64,000 nt of DNA from assembly GCF_937873765.1 (NCBI RefSeq), contig NZ_CALMZC010000021.1, forward strand, positions 1 through 64,000. The letters run 5' to 3'. Below the pieces are notes generated by a model. It did not search any database. It was not told the DNA's origin and saw only the letters and a list, made by a program, of their open reading frames with translations. This DNA comes from an uncultured Thiothrix sp. (lineage in GTDB: Bacteria; Pseudomonadota; Gammaproteobacteria; Thiotrichales; Thiotrichaceae). A program made the position numbers and the translations under genes. Numbering within the stretch: the stretch's first letter is position 1; the number at the start of each line of letters is the position of its first letter. Shown one piece after another: positions 1 through 7,645 of the stretch.

Positions 1-31
1 TCGCTTAAGTTACTACCGCTTTAGTGGCTCT

Positions 32-1438
32 TCAACTCCTCTGGTGCATGACCCGTTGGCGTACTTGCTCAAAACTCACTTCTTTTAATAAGACGCCATT
101 GCGGAAAATAGGCTGGAGCTGATTTTCTTGCTCGGCTAGTTGGTCTTCTCGAATCGTTCGCCAACCAGCCTCGGTTTTAATCACGGCTAAGCGCCCCCGT
201 TTGGAGGTTTTACCTAAATCTGTTATCGGCTGTTTATACACATCAAACCATTCACCTTGAATACGAATCGCAGAAGCTTTCATCGCAAAACTTAAAGTGT
301 CTCGATTCACTTTTTGCAAAAGCCCCGCACCCATCCCGAAGGCAATATTTTCAGTCGAGAAACCACGTGCTTTTACACGCTCTAAGATTACGCCAAGAGA
401 CTCTAAATTCACGCTGTCGCCTTGAATAATACGTACACAATCCTTTAGTACACGATAACCTTTTTGATTCAACCGACTCCCAAAGGCTTGTGCTAAGCGT
501 TCCATAATTTCAACCACGACGATTTCAGGTTGACCCGAGTCAGGGCGAATTACCAAGGTTGCACCACTTTGTTCCACCTGCTCTTTCAGTTGCTTACCCC
601 AGATTTCTGAAACAGCATGATAAATGTCGTAAGAATCAGATACGACTGCAAGGATTTTTCCGGGTTGGGCAAATTGCTTGAGCATGTTGGCATAAGCATC
701 AGCTTCATGTTCCCGCCCCCATGAGGTAATCGTGGAGTGTTCGGCTGCTGGAATCGAGTAAGCGGGCATTTCAGCCCCATAGTAGCGACGAGCTGCCAAT
801 AAGGCTGCTACGGTATCCGTACCCATAAAATTAACTAAATGTGCCATTCCCCCCAAGGCAGCCGTTTCTTGTGAGGAAGTACCACGTGCACCAAAGTCAT
901 GGAGTTTGAATGGCAATTGCTCAGTGGGTTGATCGCAAGTAGTTTCCAGATAGTCACGGATGATTTGCTTCGCATGCCAAGACAGAGTCGCCACAGTGGT
1001 GGGATACCAAATCGCCCGTAATAACATGGTTTCTAAATAAGAAGGTAACCAACATAAACGTGGATCGGTATTCTGGATTTGGACTAAAGCTGTTCCGGTT
1101 GGCACGATGCTACCTTCCGGTAAGGCGCAAATTTCTACAGGCATTAAGCCTTGATACTCCTGGACAATGATTTCCCAACCTGTCCGGTTGAACGGCACAC
1201 CATGCGCTGCAAAAATGTCCGCTGCTTCTTCAATATGTGTTTGGGTCACAGGCTGCAATAAATAAGCTTTGATAAAAGCCTGTAATCCAAAATAGAGTGC
1301 TTGTTTAAATTGCCCACCCCGTGCTTCTATATAAGAAGACACAATTTCACTATTGGGTGGGTATTGCACAAAGTGACTGGCTTTGTAGCTGTCGGTATTG
1401 AGAATTAAATTGTCAAAAATCGGATTAACGTTGAACAT
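32..1438 (-). CDS. nadV: Nicotinamide phosphoribosyltransferase (NadV/NAMPT family)
   Basis: Makes nicotinamide mononucleotide from nicotinamide and PRPP, the first step of the two-step NAD salvage route in the cytoplasm. The 468-residue length and motifs fit the family: DSYKASH at residues 16-22, HDFGARG near 180-186, AAEHST with the expected catalytic His234, then VIRPDSGQP and IIQGDSVN for phosphoribosyl binding, and FGMGAGLLQKVNRDT. Start ATG has GGAGG about 6 bases upstream. The next gene upstream on the same strand (nadM-Nudix) encodes the following pathway step, with a 66-base gap, so the two are probably one operon. High certainty on family; nicotinamide rather than nicotinic acid as substrate rests on the NAMPT-type motifs. 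Confidence 0.95.
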   Translation of the reverse strand: MFNVNPIFDNLILNTDSYKASHFVQYPPNSEIVSSYIEARGGQFKQALYFGLQAFIKAYLLQPVTQTHIEEAADIFAAHGVPFNRTGWEIIVQEYQGLMPVEICALPEGSIVPTGTALVQIQNTDPRLCWLPSYLETMLLRAIWYPTTVATLSWHAKQIIRDYLETTCDQPTEQLPFKLHDFGARGTSSQETAALGGMAHLVNFMGTDTVAALLAARRYYGAEMPAYSIPAAEHSTITSWGREHEADAYANMLKQFAQPGKILAVVSDSYDIYHAVSEIWGKQLKEQVEQSGATLVIRPDSGQPEIVVVEIMERLAQAFGSRLNQKGYRVLKDCVRIIQGDSVNLESLGVILERVKARGFSTENIAFGMGAGLLQKVNRDTLSFAMKASAIRIQGEWFDVYKQPITDLGKTSKRGRLAVIKTEAGWRTIREDQLAEQENQLQPIFRNGVLLKEVSFEQVRQRVMHQRS

Positions 1439-1504
1439 GGAAATCCTCCGGTGTTCGGGTGAATAGAGCAGCAGTCTATCCGCTGCATACCAGTGAGTTT
1501 TAGA

Positions 1505-2548
1505 CTAACCCACCAAAGTCTTAATAATATGAAAGTGGTCTTCAAACATCTGTTCAGGATTCAATTCGGCCAGTGGTAGCCAAAAGGCCTGCTTTGCATC
1601 ATCACTACCCTTAACTTTAGGCAAGCCTTGGGCATCCGGTTTTAATTCAATCAAATAAGCATGTGTGAGGGTACGCCCGCGTGACGAACGATGTGGGTCA
1701 TCAAAGACTTGAGCTTTACTAATTGAACCAGCCAACACAGGAGTTGGAATCTTTAAGCGCGTTTCCTCACGTAATTCTCGCAATACCGCATCACGAACTT
1801 TTTCCTCAGCATTCAAGAAGCCACCGGGTAAGGCAAATTGGCCTTTGCCGGGGCGGGCTTTACGTTCGACTAAGAGAATATGTCCCGCTTGAATGACCAC
1901 TGCATCAACCGTTACAAAGATAGGTGGGTAAGGCGCATTCGCCCAACCACTTTGGTAGTCACGGATAAAACTCCACTCACTGACAATATATTCATAAGCT
2001 GCCGTTTGCTGAAAAGCAGCGAGAGCTTGTTGCACGCCTTCTGGAAGGTCATCGGTGATTAAGCCCTTTAAAAAATATTGCTCACGTAAGGGTGTGGAGG
2101 ATAAATGACCCCAAGCAGGTACATTCAGTGCTTTCCATTGTGGAAAAAGGGCAAGGTAATAAGAGCTATGGTCTTTAGAATGGCCAATGAGTCCCACACG
2201 TGGATCATCCGTGCCAACTTTAGGCGGATAGCGACATACGATGCCATTCACACTTTGCTGAACACGTGCTACCCAATTTTGATCATTATATAAATCGTCC
2301 ATCAAAGGAAGGATCAGTAAACGCTCTTGGGTTGTGGAGTCAAAAGCAGCACGAATATGCTGTTCGCGTTCGGCAAATGTCCAAGGATTACGAATACTAC
2401 GCGGTTGATGACTGGAACCAACCAAGATAATGACTCGTTCTGCCTGTTCTAAAGCAGTCGCGAGTACATAATGATGGCCTTTATGTAAAGGCTGGAAGCG
2501 ACCAATGAAGACCAGAAAATCAAAAGCTTTAGCAGCTTTGGCTAGCAT
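1505..2548 (-). CDS. nadM: Bifunctional nicotinamide-nucleotide adenylyltransferase / Nudix hydrolase
   Basis: Adenylates NMN to NAD (N-terminal domain); the C-terminal Nudix domain in this family usually hydrolyses ADP-ribose or a related nucleotide. The N-terminal nucleotidyltransferase signature GRFQPLHKGHH has H22-x-G-H25, and SSTPLRE near residue 160 is the second conserved element. The Nudix box lies at about residues 240-262 (GFLNAEEKVRDAVL then RELREETRL); the last box Gly is Arg, a common variation. Length 347 is typical for the fusion. GGAG sits about 10 bases before the ATG. Lies immediately upstream of nadV on the same strand, consistent with a nicotinamide salvage operon. Confidence 0.93.
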   Translation of the reverse strand: MLAKAAKAFDFLVFIGRFQPLHKGHHYVLATALEQAERVIILVGSSHQPRSIRNPWTFAEREQHIRAAFDSTTQERLLILPLMDDLYNDQNWVARVQQSVNGIVCRYPPKVGTDDPRVGLIGHSKDHSSYYLALFPQWKALNVPAWGHLSSTPLREQYFLKGLITDDLPEGVQQALAAFQQTAAYEYIVSEWSFIRDYQSGWANAPYPPIFVTVDAVVIQAGHILLVERKARPGKGQFALPGGFLNAEEKVRDAVLRELREETRLKIPTPVLAGSISKAQVFDDPHRSSRGRTLTHAYLIELKPDAQGLPKVKGSDDAKQAFWLPLAELNPEQMFEDHFHIIKTLVG

Positions 2549-2690
2549 GATCAGTAAACTCCTTACTGAAAATTAAGTACTCAGTCTATCCGAGCATCTG
2601 AAGGGTAGTTCAACACTCTAGCTAGCGATGGTCAAGCCCCGTATGACTAATCATCTTACCCTACAGATAACTGGTAGTGTCAGACTTGTC

Positions 2691-2727
2691 ACTTAACTGA
2701 CAATGCCCATTTCATTGTCAGTTAAGT
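2691..2727. promoter_or_regulatory. 15-bp perfect inverted repeat upstream of a sigma-54 promoter
   Basis: The gap between nadM and yqaA (about 540 bases) contains no protein gene but is highly structured. Here ACTTAACTGACAATG is repeated inverted as CATTGTCAGTTAAGT with a 7-base spacer. A second, outer pair (CTTGTCA 2685-2691, TGACAAG 2749-2755) surrounds it. A short T run follows on the + strand, so it could form a terminator, but no + strand gene lies upstream. Its centre is about 135 bases before the -12 element of the sigma-54 promoter at 2830-2846, the usual distance for an enhancer-binding-protein site, which I consider the better reading. Confidence 0.5.
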
Positions 2728-2829
2728 TTTTTGAATCTCGTCAATTTATGACAAGTGCACTTAAACAAAGAAATTGTCTAGATTTTAATTTTTATTAAAA
2801 AATCAATTGGTTGGTTTCGTTATTTGAAC

Positions 2830-2846
2830 TTGGCACAGGTGTTGCA
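2830..2846 (+). promoter_or_regulatory. Sigma-54 (-24/-12) promoter
   Basis: TTGGCAC-AGGTG-TTGCA matches the sigma-54 consensus (TGGCAC, five bases, TTGC) at every conserved position and with exact spacing. Transcription would start near 2857 and run into a region with no open reading frame ending in a strong terminator. Both neighbouring protein genes are on the other strand, so the promoter does not serve them. Confidence 0.75.
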
Positions 2847-2856
2847 ATAAGCTAAG

Positions 2857-3083
2857 CAAGAAGAAAAAGAAGACGACGGAAGCTAAATAACAAGTATAAC
2901 AAAATAATAATCAAAAGGTTCCAAGCCCGATTGGTGATGTGGCCAAACTAATAAGCCTCAATAAATAGCCACAGCCAAGCATAGCTCCCCCGATTAGCCC
3001 TGAGGGGGAGCGATTCAATAGATGATGTGAAAACGATAATAAGAACAAACCCCTTTGGTCAGTACTTCGGTGCTGACCTTTTT
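2857..3083 (+). ncRNA. Candidate sigma-54-dependent small RNA, about 227 nt
   Basis: Bounded by a consensus -24/-12 promoter and a UUCG-loop terminator, and contains no reading frame longer than a few codons. The 5' third is A/G-rich and unstructured and includes two AAYAAYAA motifs (AATAACAA at 2886-2893, AATAATAA at 2903-2910), the type bound by Hfq/Crc in pseudomonad CrcZ/CrcY RNAs. Then come a short stem TGTGGC/GCCACA (2938-2943, 2968-2973), an 8-bp GC-rich stem GCTCCCCC/GGGGGAGC (2984-2991, 3004-3011) and the terminator. I do not recognise it as a named RNA. The CrcZ-like resemblance (sigma-54 control plus A-rich motifs) is an inference; two motifs in A-rich sequence could be chance. Confidence 0.6.
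3057..3083 (+). terminator. Rho-independent terminator with UUCG tetraloop
   Basis: GGTCAGTAC - TTCG - GTGCTGACC forms a 9-bp stem (one G-U pair) capped by a cUUCGg tetraloop and followed by TTTTT. The opposite strand has no T run after the stem, so it works best for a + strand transcript, that is the candidate small RNA, not for yqaA. Confidence 0.8.
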
Positions 3084-3089
3084 CATTGT

Positions 3090-3509
3090 TTAGCTTAAAG
3101 TCAAGTAAGCTAAGGCTAGATAACGCCCACCCTTCGCTAAGATAACCAGCAAAATAAAAGGTAATAAAGGCATGCGCATTAAACCTGCGATCACAGTCAA
3201 AGGATCACCAATAAGGGGCAGCCAACTTAAAAGCACTGACCATGCTCCATATTTCTGATAAAAGTTTTGGGCACGCTTTAAGTTCGTTGTATTCACAGGA
3301 AACCAAGCTTTGTCGCGGAACTGCTCAAGATACCGCCCTATATACCAGTTCACTAGCGAACCTAGGCTATTTCCCAGTGTTGCGACCCATACCAAGAGGT
3401 ATATTGAATAGTCATTGCTTAGAATTAAGCCAACTAAGATGGCTTCTGATTGAGCAGGTAAAATAGTCGCTGCTAAAAAAGCGGCTAAAAATAAGCCTGC
3501 ATACGCCAT
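3090..3509 (-). CDS. YqaA/DedA-type (VTT domain) small membrane protein
   Basis: 139-residue integral membrane protein of the YqaA subgroup of the SNARE-associated/DedA superfamily. Several hydrophobic segments are visible, with the motif LPLIGDPLTVIAGLMR in the second half, which is characteristic of the group, and the helix-breaking N-terminal LPAQSEA segment. DedA-superfamily proteins are linked to lipid flipping and membrane homeostasis; the exact role of YqaA is not established. I take the ATG at 3509 rather than the TTG one codon earlier; AAGGA lies about 10 bases before it. It is flanked on both sides by + strand structured intergenic loci. Confidence 0.85.
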   Translation of the reverse strand: MAYAGLFLAAFLAATILPAQSEAILVGLILSNDYSIYLLVWVATLGNSLGSLVNWYIGRYLEQFRDKAWFPVNTTNLKRAQNFYQKYGAWSVLLSWLPLIGDPLTVIAGLMRMPLLPFILLVILAKGGRYLALAYLTLS

Positions 3510-3631
3510 CAACTATGCTTCCTTAGGGTTATTGGCTAAAAATTAACTAATTGTTGAGTACTGTAAACGCCTAGCAAAAAAACTTGAGAAAAATATCTAA
3601 AGATTATGAACCTCTAAAAAACTGGGCGCGA

Positions 3632-3745
3632 CACACTGAGTACACATTACCTACCTCGCAAGTAAAGTGTGGCTGCAACCTCATACCCTCGAAGTTGCAG
3701 TATTTTTGAAAGGCAGTCTACAATCCCTCGCGGACTGCCTTTTTT
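3632..3745 (+). ncRNA. Possible structured RNA ending in a terminator
   Basis: Between yqaA and the MFS gene, three consecutive stems occur on the + strand: CACACT/AGTGTG (3632-3637, 3666-3671), CTGCAAC/GTTGCAG (3673-3679, 3694-3700) followed by TATTTTT, and AAAGGCAGTC/GACTGCCTTT (3709-3718, 3733-3742) followed by a T run to 3745. No reading frame is present. The promoter is unclear: TTGAGA (3584-3589) and TATGAA (3605-3610) are only 15 bases apart. The last hairpin could simply be a bidirectional terminator for the MFS gene, so this is a weak call. Confidence 0.3.
3709..3745 (+). terminator. Rho-independent terminator (possibly bidirectional)
   Basis: AAAGGCAGTC and GACTGCCTTT pair over 10 bp around a 14-base loop, followed by an uninterrupted T run on the + strand. 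On the - strand, the direction of the MFS gene ending at 3753, the stem is followed only by TTTC, so termination there would be weaker. Confidence 0.6.
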
Positions 3746-3752
3746 GTTTGCG

Positions 3753-5006
3753 CTAAGCCTGTTTATTTGGCGTTGCATCCTCGAATTTCTTCACTTGCCT
3801 TAAACTTGGAAACGCCCAGATCCATGCAGCGGTAATTCCTAAAGTAAACAAGCTCCCAATGACTGCTGCAGGCACTACACCTAACCAAGCCGCACTACTA
3901 CCAGCACGAAACTCACCTAATTCATTGGATGATCCAATAAACAACATATTTACGGCATTCACGCGGCCACGCATCGCATCAGGCGTTGAAAACTGCACTA
4001 ACGAGGAACGAATATAGACACTCACCATATCTGCAGCGCCAGCAATCATTAAAGCGATGAAAGACAAAGCAAAGATGCTAGATAGGGCAAAAACTAAATT
4101 GGCTAAGCCAAAAATAAATACTGCAATGAACATGTTCATGCCCACGCGCTGATTGAACGGGTAGAGGCTCAAATAAAAACCGACGGCTACTTCACCGATT
4201 GCCATTGCACTACGTAGTATACCTAAACCCGTGGAGTCGGTGTGCAAAACCTCCTGCGCATAAATCGGCAATAAAGCAACCACACCCCCCAATAACACAG
4301 CAAATAAATCTAAAGAAATCGTGCCGAGAATAATCGGGCGCGAACGAATAAATTGAATGCCTGCGGTAAAGCGTTGCCAAGCGCCAATTTCCTGATTTTT
4401 TGGCTCAGGCTTTTCAGCATACAGGACGGGTACTAGACCAAGCAGTAAGACGGCTGCTAAAAAAGAAAGCAAACCCACGGTATACGTTGCAACTCCCCCG
4501 CCTAAAGCATACAAGCCACCCCCTAAAACCGGGCCAGAAATAGCGGCTACCCGCATTAACATGCTATTCGCGGCAATCGCTGCGGGGAGTTGTGCGCGTG
4601 CTACTACTTGGGGCAATAAGCTTTGTAGCGCAGGGCCAGTGAAAGCGCGTGCGCTCCCATACAACAAAAGTACTGCGTAGAAATAGTTAGGATTAGTTAG
4701 TTGGTAAAAAGAAAGGACTAACAATAAAGCGCTACACAAGCCTTGTACCGCCCAACTCGCCATCACGATTTTCTTACGGTTAAAGCGATCAATTAAATCC
4801 CCTGCTGGAATAAGTAGAAACAGCATCGGAATAAATTGTGCCAGACCCACATAAGCCAAAGCCATCGGGTCGTGAGTCATATCATAGACTTGCCAAGCTA
4901 CAACAATCGCTTGGATTTGTGAGGCGAAGAAAGAAAACAAGCGGCTGGTGACAAAAGGCAGAAAACCGGGTTGGCGGTAGATGCTAGTGTTAGCTAGTGA
5001 GGACAT
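3753..5006 (-). CDS. MFS transporter, EntS/DHA3-type drug or siderophore exporter
   Basis: About 417-residue major facilitator with twelve hydrophobic segments, resembling the EntS/multidrug-efflux subgroup (RPGFLPFVTSRLFSFFASQ at the N-terminus, GDLIDRFNRKKIVM as the loop 2-3 signature, MRGRVNAVNMLF in the second half). Inner-membrane proton-driven exporter; the substrate cannot be told from sequence. The longest frame starts at a TTG (5027); I prefer the ATG at 5006, since neither start has a clear Shine-Dalgarno sequence. It is downstream of, and in the same direction as, the liv genes, but separated by 150 bases, and nothing suggests a role in benzoate metabolism. Confidence 0.82.
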   Translation of the reverse strand: MSSLANTSIYRQPGFLPFVTSRLFSFFASQIQAIVVAWQVYDMTHDPMALAYVGLAQFIPMLFLLIPAGDLIDRFNRKKIVMASWAVQGLCSALLLVLSFYQLTNPNYFYAVLLLYGSARAFTGPALQSLLPQVVARAQLPAAIAANSMLMRVAAISGPVLGGGLYALGGGVATYTVGLLSFLAAVLLLGLVPVLYAEKPEPKNQEIGAWQRFTAGIQFIRSRPIILGTISLDLFAVLLGGVVALLPIYAQEVLHTDSTGLGILRSAMAIGEVAVGFYLSLYPFNQRVGMNMFIAVFIFGLANLVFALSSIFALSFIALMIAGAADMVSVYIRSSLVQFSTPDAMRGRVNAVNMLFIGSSNELGEFRAGSSAAWLGVVPAAVIGSLFTLGITAAWIWAFPSLRQVKKFEDATPNKQA

Positions 5007-5158
5007 ACAAGACTTATAGCTGTTCAATCAAGGAGGGGGCATTATTCGCTGGAGGTTTGCATTGCACAAGAAGCAGACAAGTTAGTAAGTGTTTAAAGCA
5101 GCGAATTAAGTTTAACAGGGAACTCCTCACCCAAGCATTGAGTAAGGAGCTGGATGAC

Positions 5159-5875
5159 TTAAACCCCCAAATACCCTGTCAACTCATCCGACTGTTCAAT
5201 CGTTTTCGCGGTTCCCGACATCACTACTTGGCCTTTTTGCAGGACAAGTGCGCGGTCGCTATTCGCTAAAACTTTGTGATAATTGCGGTCGACAATTAAA
5301 GTGGCTATGCCGCTGGCACGAATCGTAGCAATCACTCGCCAGATTTCTTCCACGATCAAGGGTGCTAAACCTTCAGTGGCTTCATCGAGGATGATTAAAT
5401 CCGGATGCGTCATCAATGCCCGCCCAATCGACAGCATTTGCTGCTCGCCGCCTGAAAGCTGATTGCCCATATTGCCAATCCGCTCTTGTAAGCGTGGGAA
5501 GGTTTCGAGGATACGTTCATAAGGCCAGTCATTGCGTCCATCTAAGCCACGTCGTGCTGCCATAATCAGATTTTCACGCACGGACAGATTCGGGAATACG
5601 CCGCGCCCTTCGGGGACATAGGCAATGCCCATGCGTGCTACTTCATGCGGTTTGGCTTTGGACATATCTTTACCGCGTACAGTGATATGTCCATCACGTT
5701 GCTTGATATGTCCAAGTAAAGTACGAATTAACGTACTTTTCCCCATGCCGTTGCGTCCCAGTAAACCGACAGTTTCACCGCGACCAATTTTGAAATCAAT
5801 GCCTTGTAGCACATGACTAGAGCCATACCAAGCATGTAGATCATGGGCTTCGACGAGGAGTTCAGAATGAGGCAT
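5159..5875 (-). CDS. livF: LivF-type ABC transporter ATP-binding protein (putative aromatic acid uptake)
   Basis: Second ATPase of a branched-chain-amino-acid-type (HAAT family) importer. Walker A GRNGMGKST, ABC signature LSGGEQQ, Walker B LIILDEATEG and the LivF-typical YVPEGRGVFPNLSV are all present. Start ATG at 5875 follows GGGAGG by 8-9 bases and is one base from the livG stop codon; a longer frame begins inside livG and is not supported. Last gene of the leftward box operon. One residue of note: DRNYHK stands where LivF proteins usually have an EQN H-loop, with the switch His kept in altered context. The substrate is inferred to be benzoate or a related aromatic acid from gene context. 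Confidence 0.92.
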   Translation of the reverse strand: MPHSELLVEAHDLHAWYGSSHVLQGIDFKIGRGETVGLLGRNGMGKSTLIRTLLGHIKQRDGHITVRGKDMSKAKPHEVARMGIAYVPEGRGVFPNLSVRENLIMAARRGLDGRNDWPYERILETFPRLQERIGNMGNQLSGGEQQMLSIGRALMTHPDLIILDEATEGLAPLIVEEIWRVIATIRASGIATLIVDRNYHKVLANSDRALVLQKGQVVMSGTAKTIEQSDELTGYLGV

Positions 5876-5876
5876 C

Positions 5877-6623
5877 TTAATGTCCTCCCAAATAAGCGGT
5901 TTGCACGTCTGGATTGACACGAATTTGCTCGGGAGTATCGGAGGCAATCACACTCCCGTTGACCATGACCGTGATGCGATCAGCAATCCTGAAGACCGCA
6001 TCCATATCATGCTCAACTAACAAAATCGCATGCCCCGCTTTTAAGTTGTCTAGGAGCTTGAGCATCCGATCCGTTTCTTCTGCCCCCATGCCAGCGAGTG
6101 GTTCATCCAGTAGTAAGACTTCTGGCTGAATCGCTAAGCACATCGCGATTTCTAGTTGACGCTTCTGTCCGTGGGAAAGTAAACCAGCAAAACGCTCTTT
6201 AACCTCGCTTAAGCCAGCTAACTCTAAGGCTCGATTCGCGGATTCCACACTTTGCTTACATTTCTGGGCATCATTCCACCATACCCAAGGACGTTGTACC
6301 TGAGCTTGAGCCGCTAACCGACAATTCTCGAAGACGCTAAAATCAGGAAAAATGGTATTGCGTTGATAGCTCCGTCCTAAGCCTTGGCGAGCGCGTTTGG
6401 CCTGTGACCAATGAGTGGCTTCTTTACCCAGTAACTCAATTTTGCCTTCGGTGGGTGGGAATTCGCCGGATAAAATATTAATCAGCGTCGATTTGCCCGC
6501 GCCATTCGTGCCAATCACTGCATGCACGCTCCCACGTTCAATCTCAATCGAGACCTTATTGACTGCGACTAGTCCACCCCAGCGTTGGGTAATGTCGCTG
6601 CCTTTTAATAAAGTTTCTGCCAT
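5877..6623 (-). CDS. livG: LivG-type ABC transporter ATP-binding protein
   Basis: First ATPase of the HAAT-type importer; 248 residues. Walker A GTNGAGKST, signature LSHGQKRQLEIA, Walker B LLLDEPLAGM and the switch His in LVEHDMDAVF are intact. AAGGAG lies 8 bases before the ATG. It is packed between livM (12-base gap) and livF (1-base gap), so it is co-translated with them. It would pair with LivF beneath the LivH/LivM permease in the inner membrane. Like its neighbours it is probably expressed from the BoxR-controlled promoter at 14376-14404. Confidence 0.92.
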   Translation of the reverse strand: MAETLLKGSDITQRWGGLVAVNKVSIEIERGSVHAVIGTNGAGKSTLINILSGEFPPTEGKIELLGKEATHWSQAKRARQGLGRSYQRNTIFPDFSVFENCRLAAQAQVQRPWVWWNDAQKCKQSVESANRALELAGLSEVKERFAGLLSHGQKRQLEIAMCLAIQPEVLLLDEPLAGMGAEETDRMLKLLDNLKAGHAILLVEHDMDAVFRIADRITVMVNGSVIASDTPEQIRVNPDVQTAYLGGH

Positions 6624-6635
6624 GTTTGCATCTCC

Positions 6636-7634
6636 TTATTTCAGCACGACTTGTGCATCACGAGGGCGACTGCCATCTAAACGCTTACGCAAAACTTCAG
6701 GCAAACCCACTAAACCTTTCGGTAGGAGTGCCACGCAGGCAATAATCGTAAAGCCTAAGCCGAGCTGCCAATGTTTGGAGAAAGCGCCAAAAATCTCCGA
6801 CGATTTGAAAAACTCTTGCAAAAATACAAAGGCAAAAGCACCAATAATCGCCCCACGTAAATGCCCTAAGCCGCCCAAGATAATCATGATTAACAAAGCA
6901 CCGGATAAATGCCAGCTCATCATTTCGGGATTAACGAAACCATCTTTGACTGCAAACAGAAAACCCGCTAAGCCCGCAATACCACCCGAAGTGGTAAAGG
7001 CTGCAAGTTTATAAGGATAGGTGGAGAAGCCCGAAGCGCGCATGCGTTGTTCATTAATCCGAATCCCCGCCAGTACCCGCCCGAAATGAGAACGTAAGAG
7101 CATCGCGAGGAAAATAAAAGTCCAGACCAAAAATACCCAAGTAAAGAAGTAAAAAACCTTGGCATCATTCAGATCAATCACCGAGCCTAAAACTGGCTTA
7201 AAATACAAGTAAATGCCGTCTGTGCCTCCACCTAACTTGGTATCATGCACGACATAATAAGCCATTTGTGCAAAGGCTAAAGTGACCATAATGAAGTACA
7301 CACCTTTAGTACGAAGCGATAATGCACCCACGAATAAGGCATAAGCGGCAGCCGCTAAAATGGCTGCAGGCAATAGCCACAAAAGATTGGCTGAGTCACT
7401 TTCAGGTGAAAGCATCACCGCCATATAAGCACCAATCCCAAAGAAGGCGGCTTGGCCGAAACAGATGAGGCCTGTGCTCCCGACTAATAGTTCTAAGCTC
7501 ATGGCTAAGATGGCATAGATCATGATTTTAGCGACTAAATCTAAACCATAGTTACTTGCAACGAGGGGATATAAAGCTAAACCGGTAAACACCAGGCCAA
7601 TAAACAGAAATTTTCCACTGAACAACTTATCCAT
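6636..7634 (-). CDS. livM: LivM-type ABC transporter permease
   Basis: 332-residue inner-membrane permease of the branched-chain amino acid/aromatic acid ABC family. Hydrophobic segments fill the protein, and the family motifs ELLVGSTGLICFGQAAFFG, RTKGVYFIMVTLAFAQM and LGGLGHLRGAIIGAF (the EAA-like loop contacting the ATPases) are present in order. It forms the translocation pore with LivH, encoded 11 bases upstream. The pair is downstream of benzoate activation genes; such transporters are repeatedly found in aromatic acid clusters, so benzoate uptake is the likely role. Confidence 0.92.
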   Translation of the reverse strand: MDKLFSGKFLFIGLVFTGLALYPLVASNYGLDLVAKIMIYAILAMSLELLVGSTGLICFGQAAFFGIGAYMAVMLSPESDSANLLWLLPAAILAAAAYALFVGALSLRTKGVYFIMVTLAFAQMAYYVVHDTKLGGGTDGIYLYFKPVLGSVIDLNDAKVFYFFTWVFLVWTFIFLAMLLRSHFGRVLAGIRINEQRMRASGFSTYPYKLAAFTTSGGIAGLAGFLFAVKDGFVNPEMMSWHLSGALLIMIILGGLGHLRGAIIGAFAFVFLQEFFKSSEIFGAFSKHWQLGLGFTIIACVALLPKGLVGLPEVLRKRLDGSRPRDAQVVLK

Positions 7635-7645
7635 GATGGTTGGTC

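Noticed and set aside
2691..2732. Inverted repeat plus T run as a rho-independent terminator
   Set aside because: It would act on a + strand transcript, but no + strand gene lies upstream in the window, and nadM and nadV are transcribed away from it. Kept as a possible regulatory dyad instead.
6415..7014. 199-codon + strand frame opposite livG and livM
   Set aside because: It lies antisense to two genes with full motif support, has no ribosome-binding site, and its translation has no recognisable feature; it is a shadow of the opposite-strand codon pattern.
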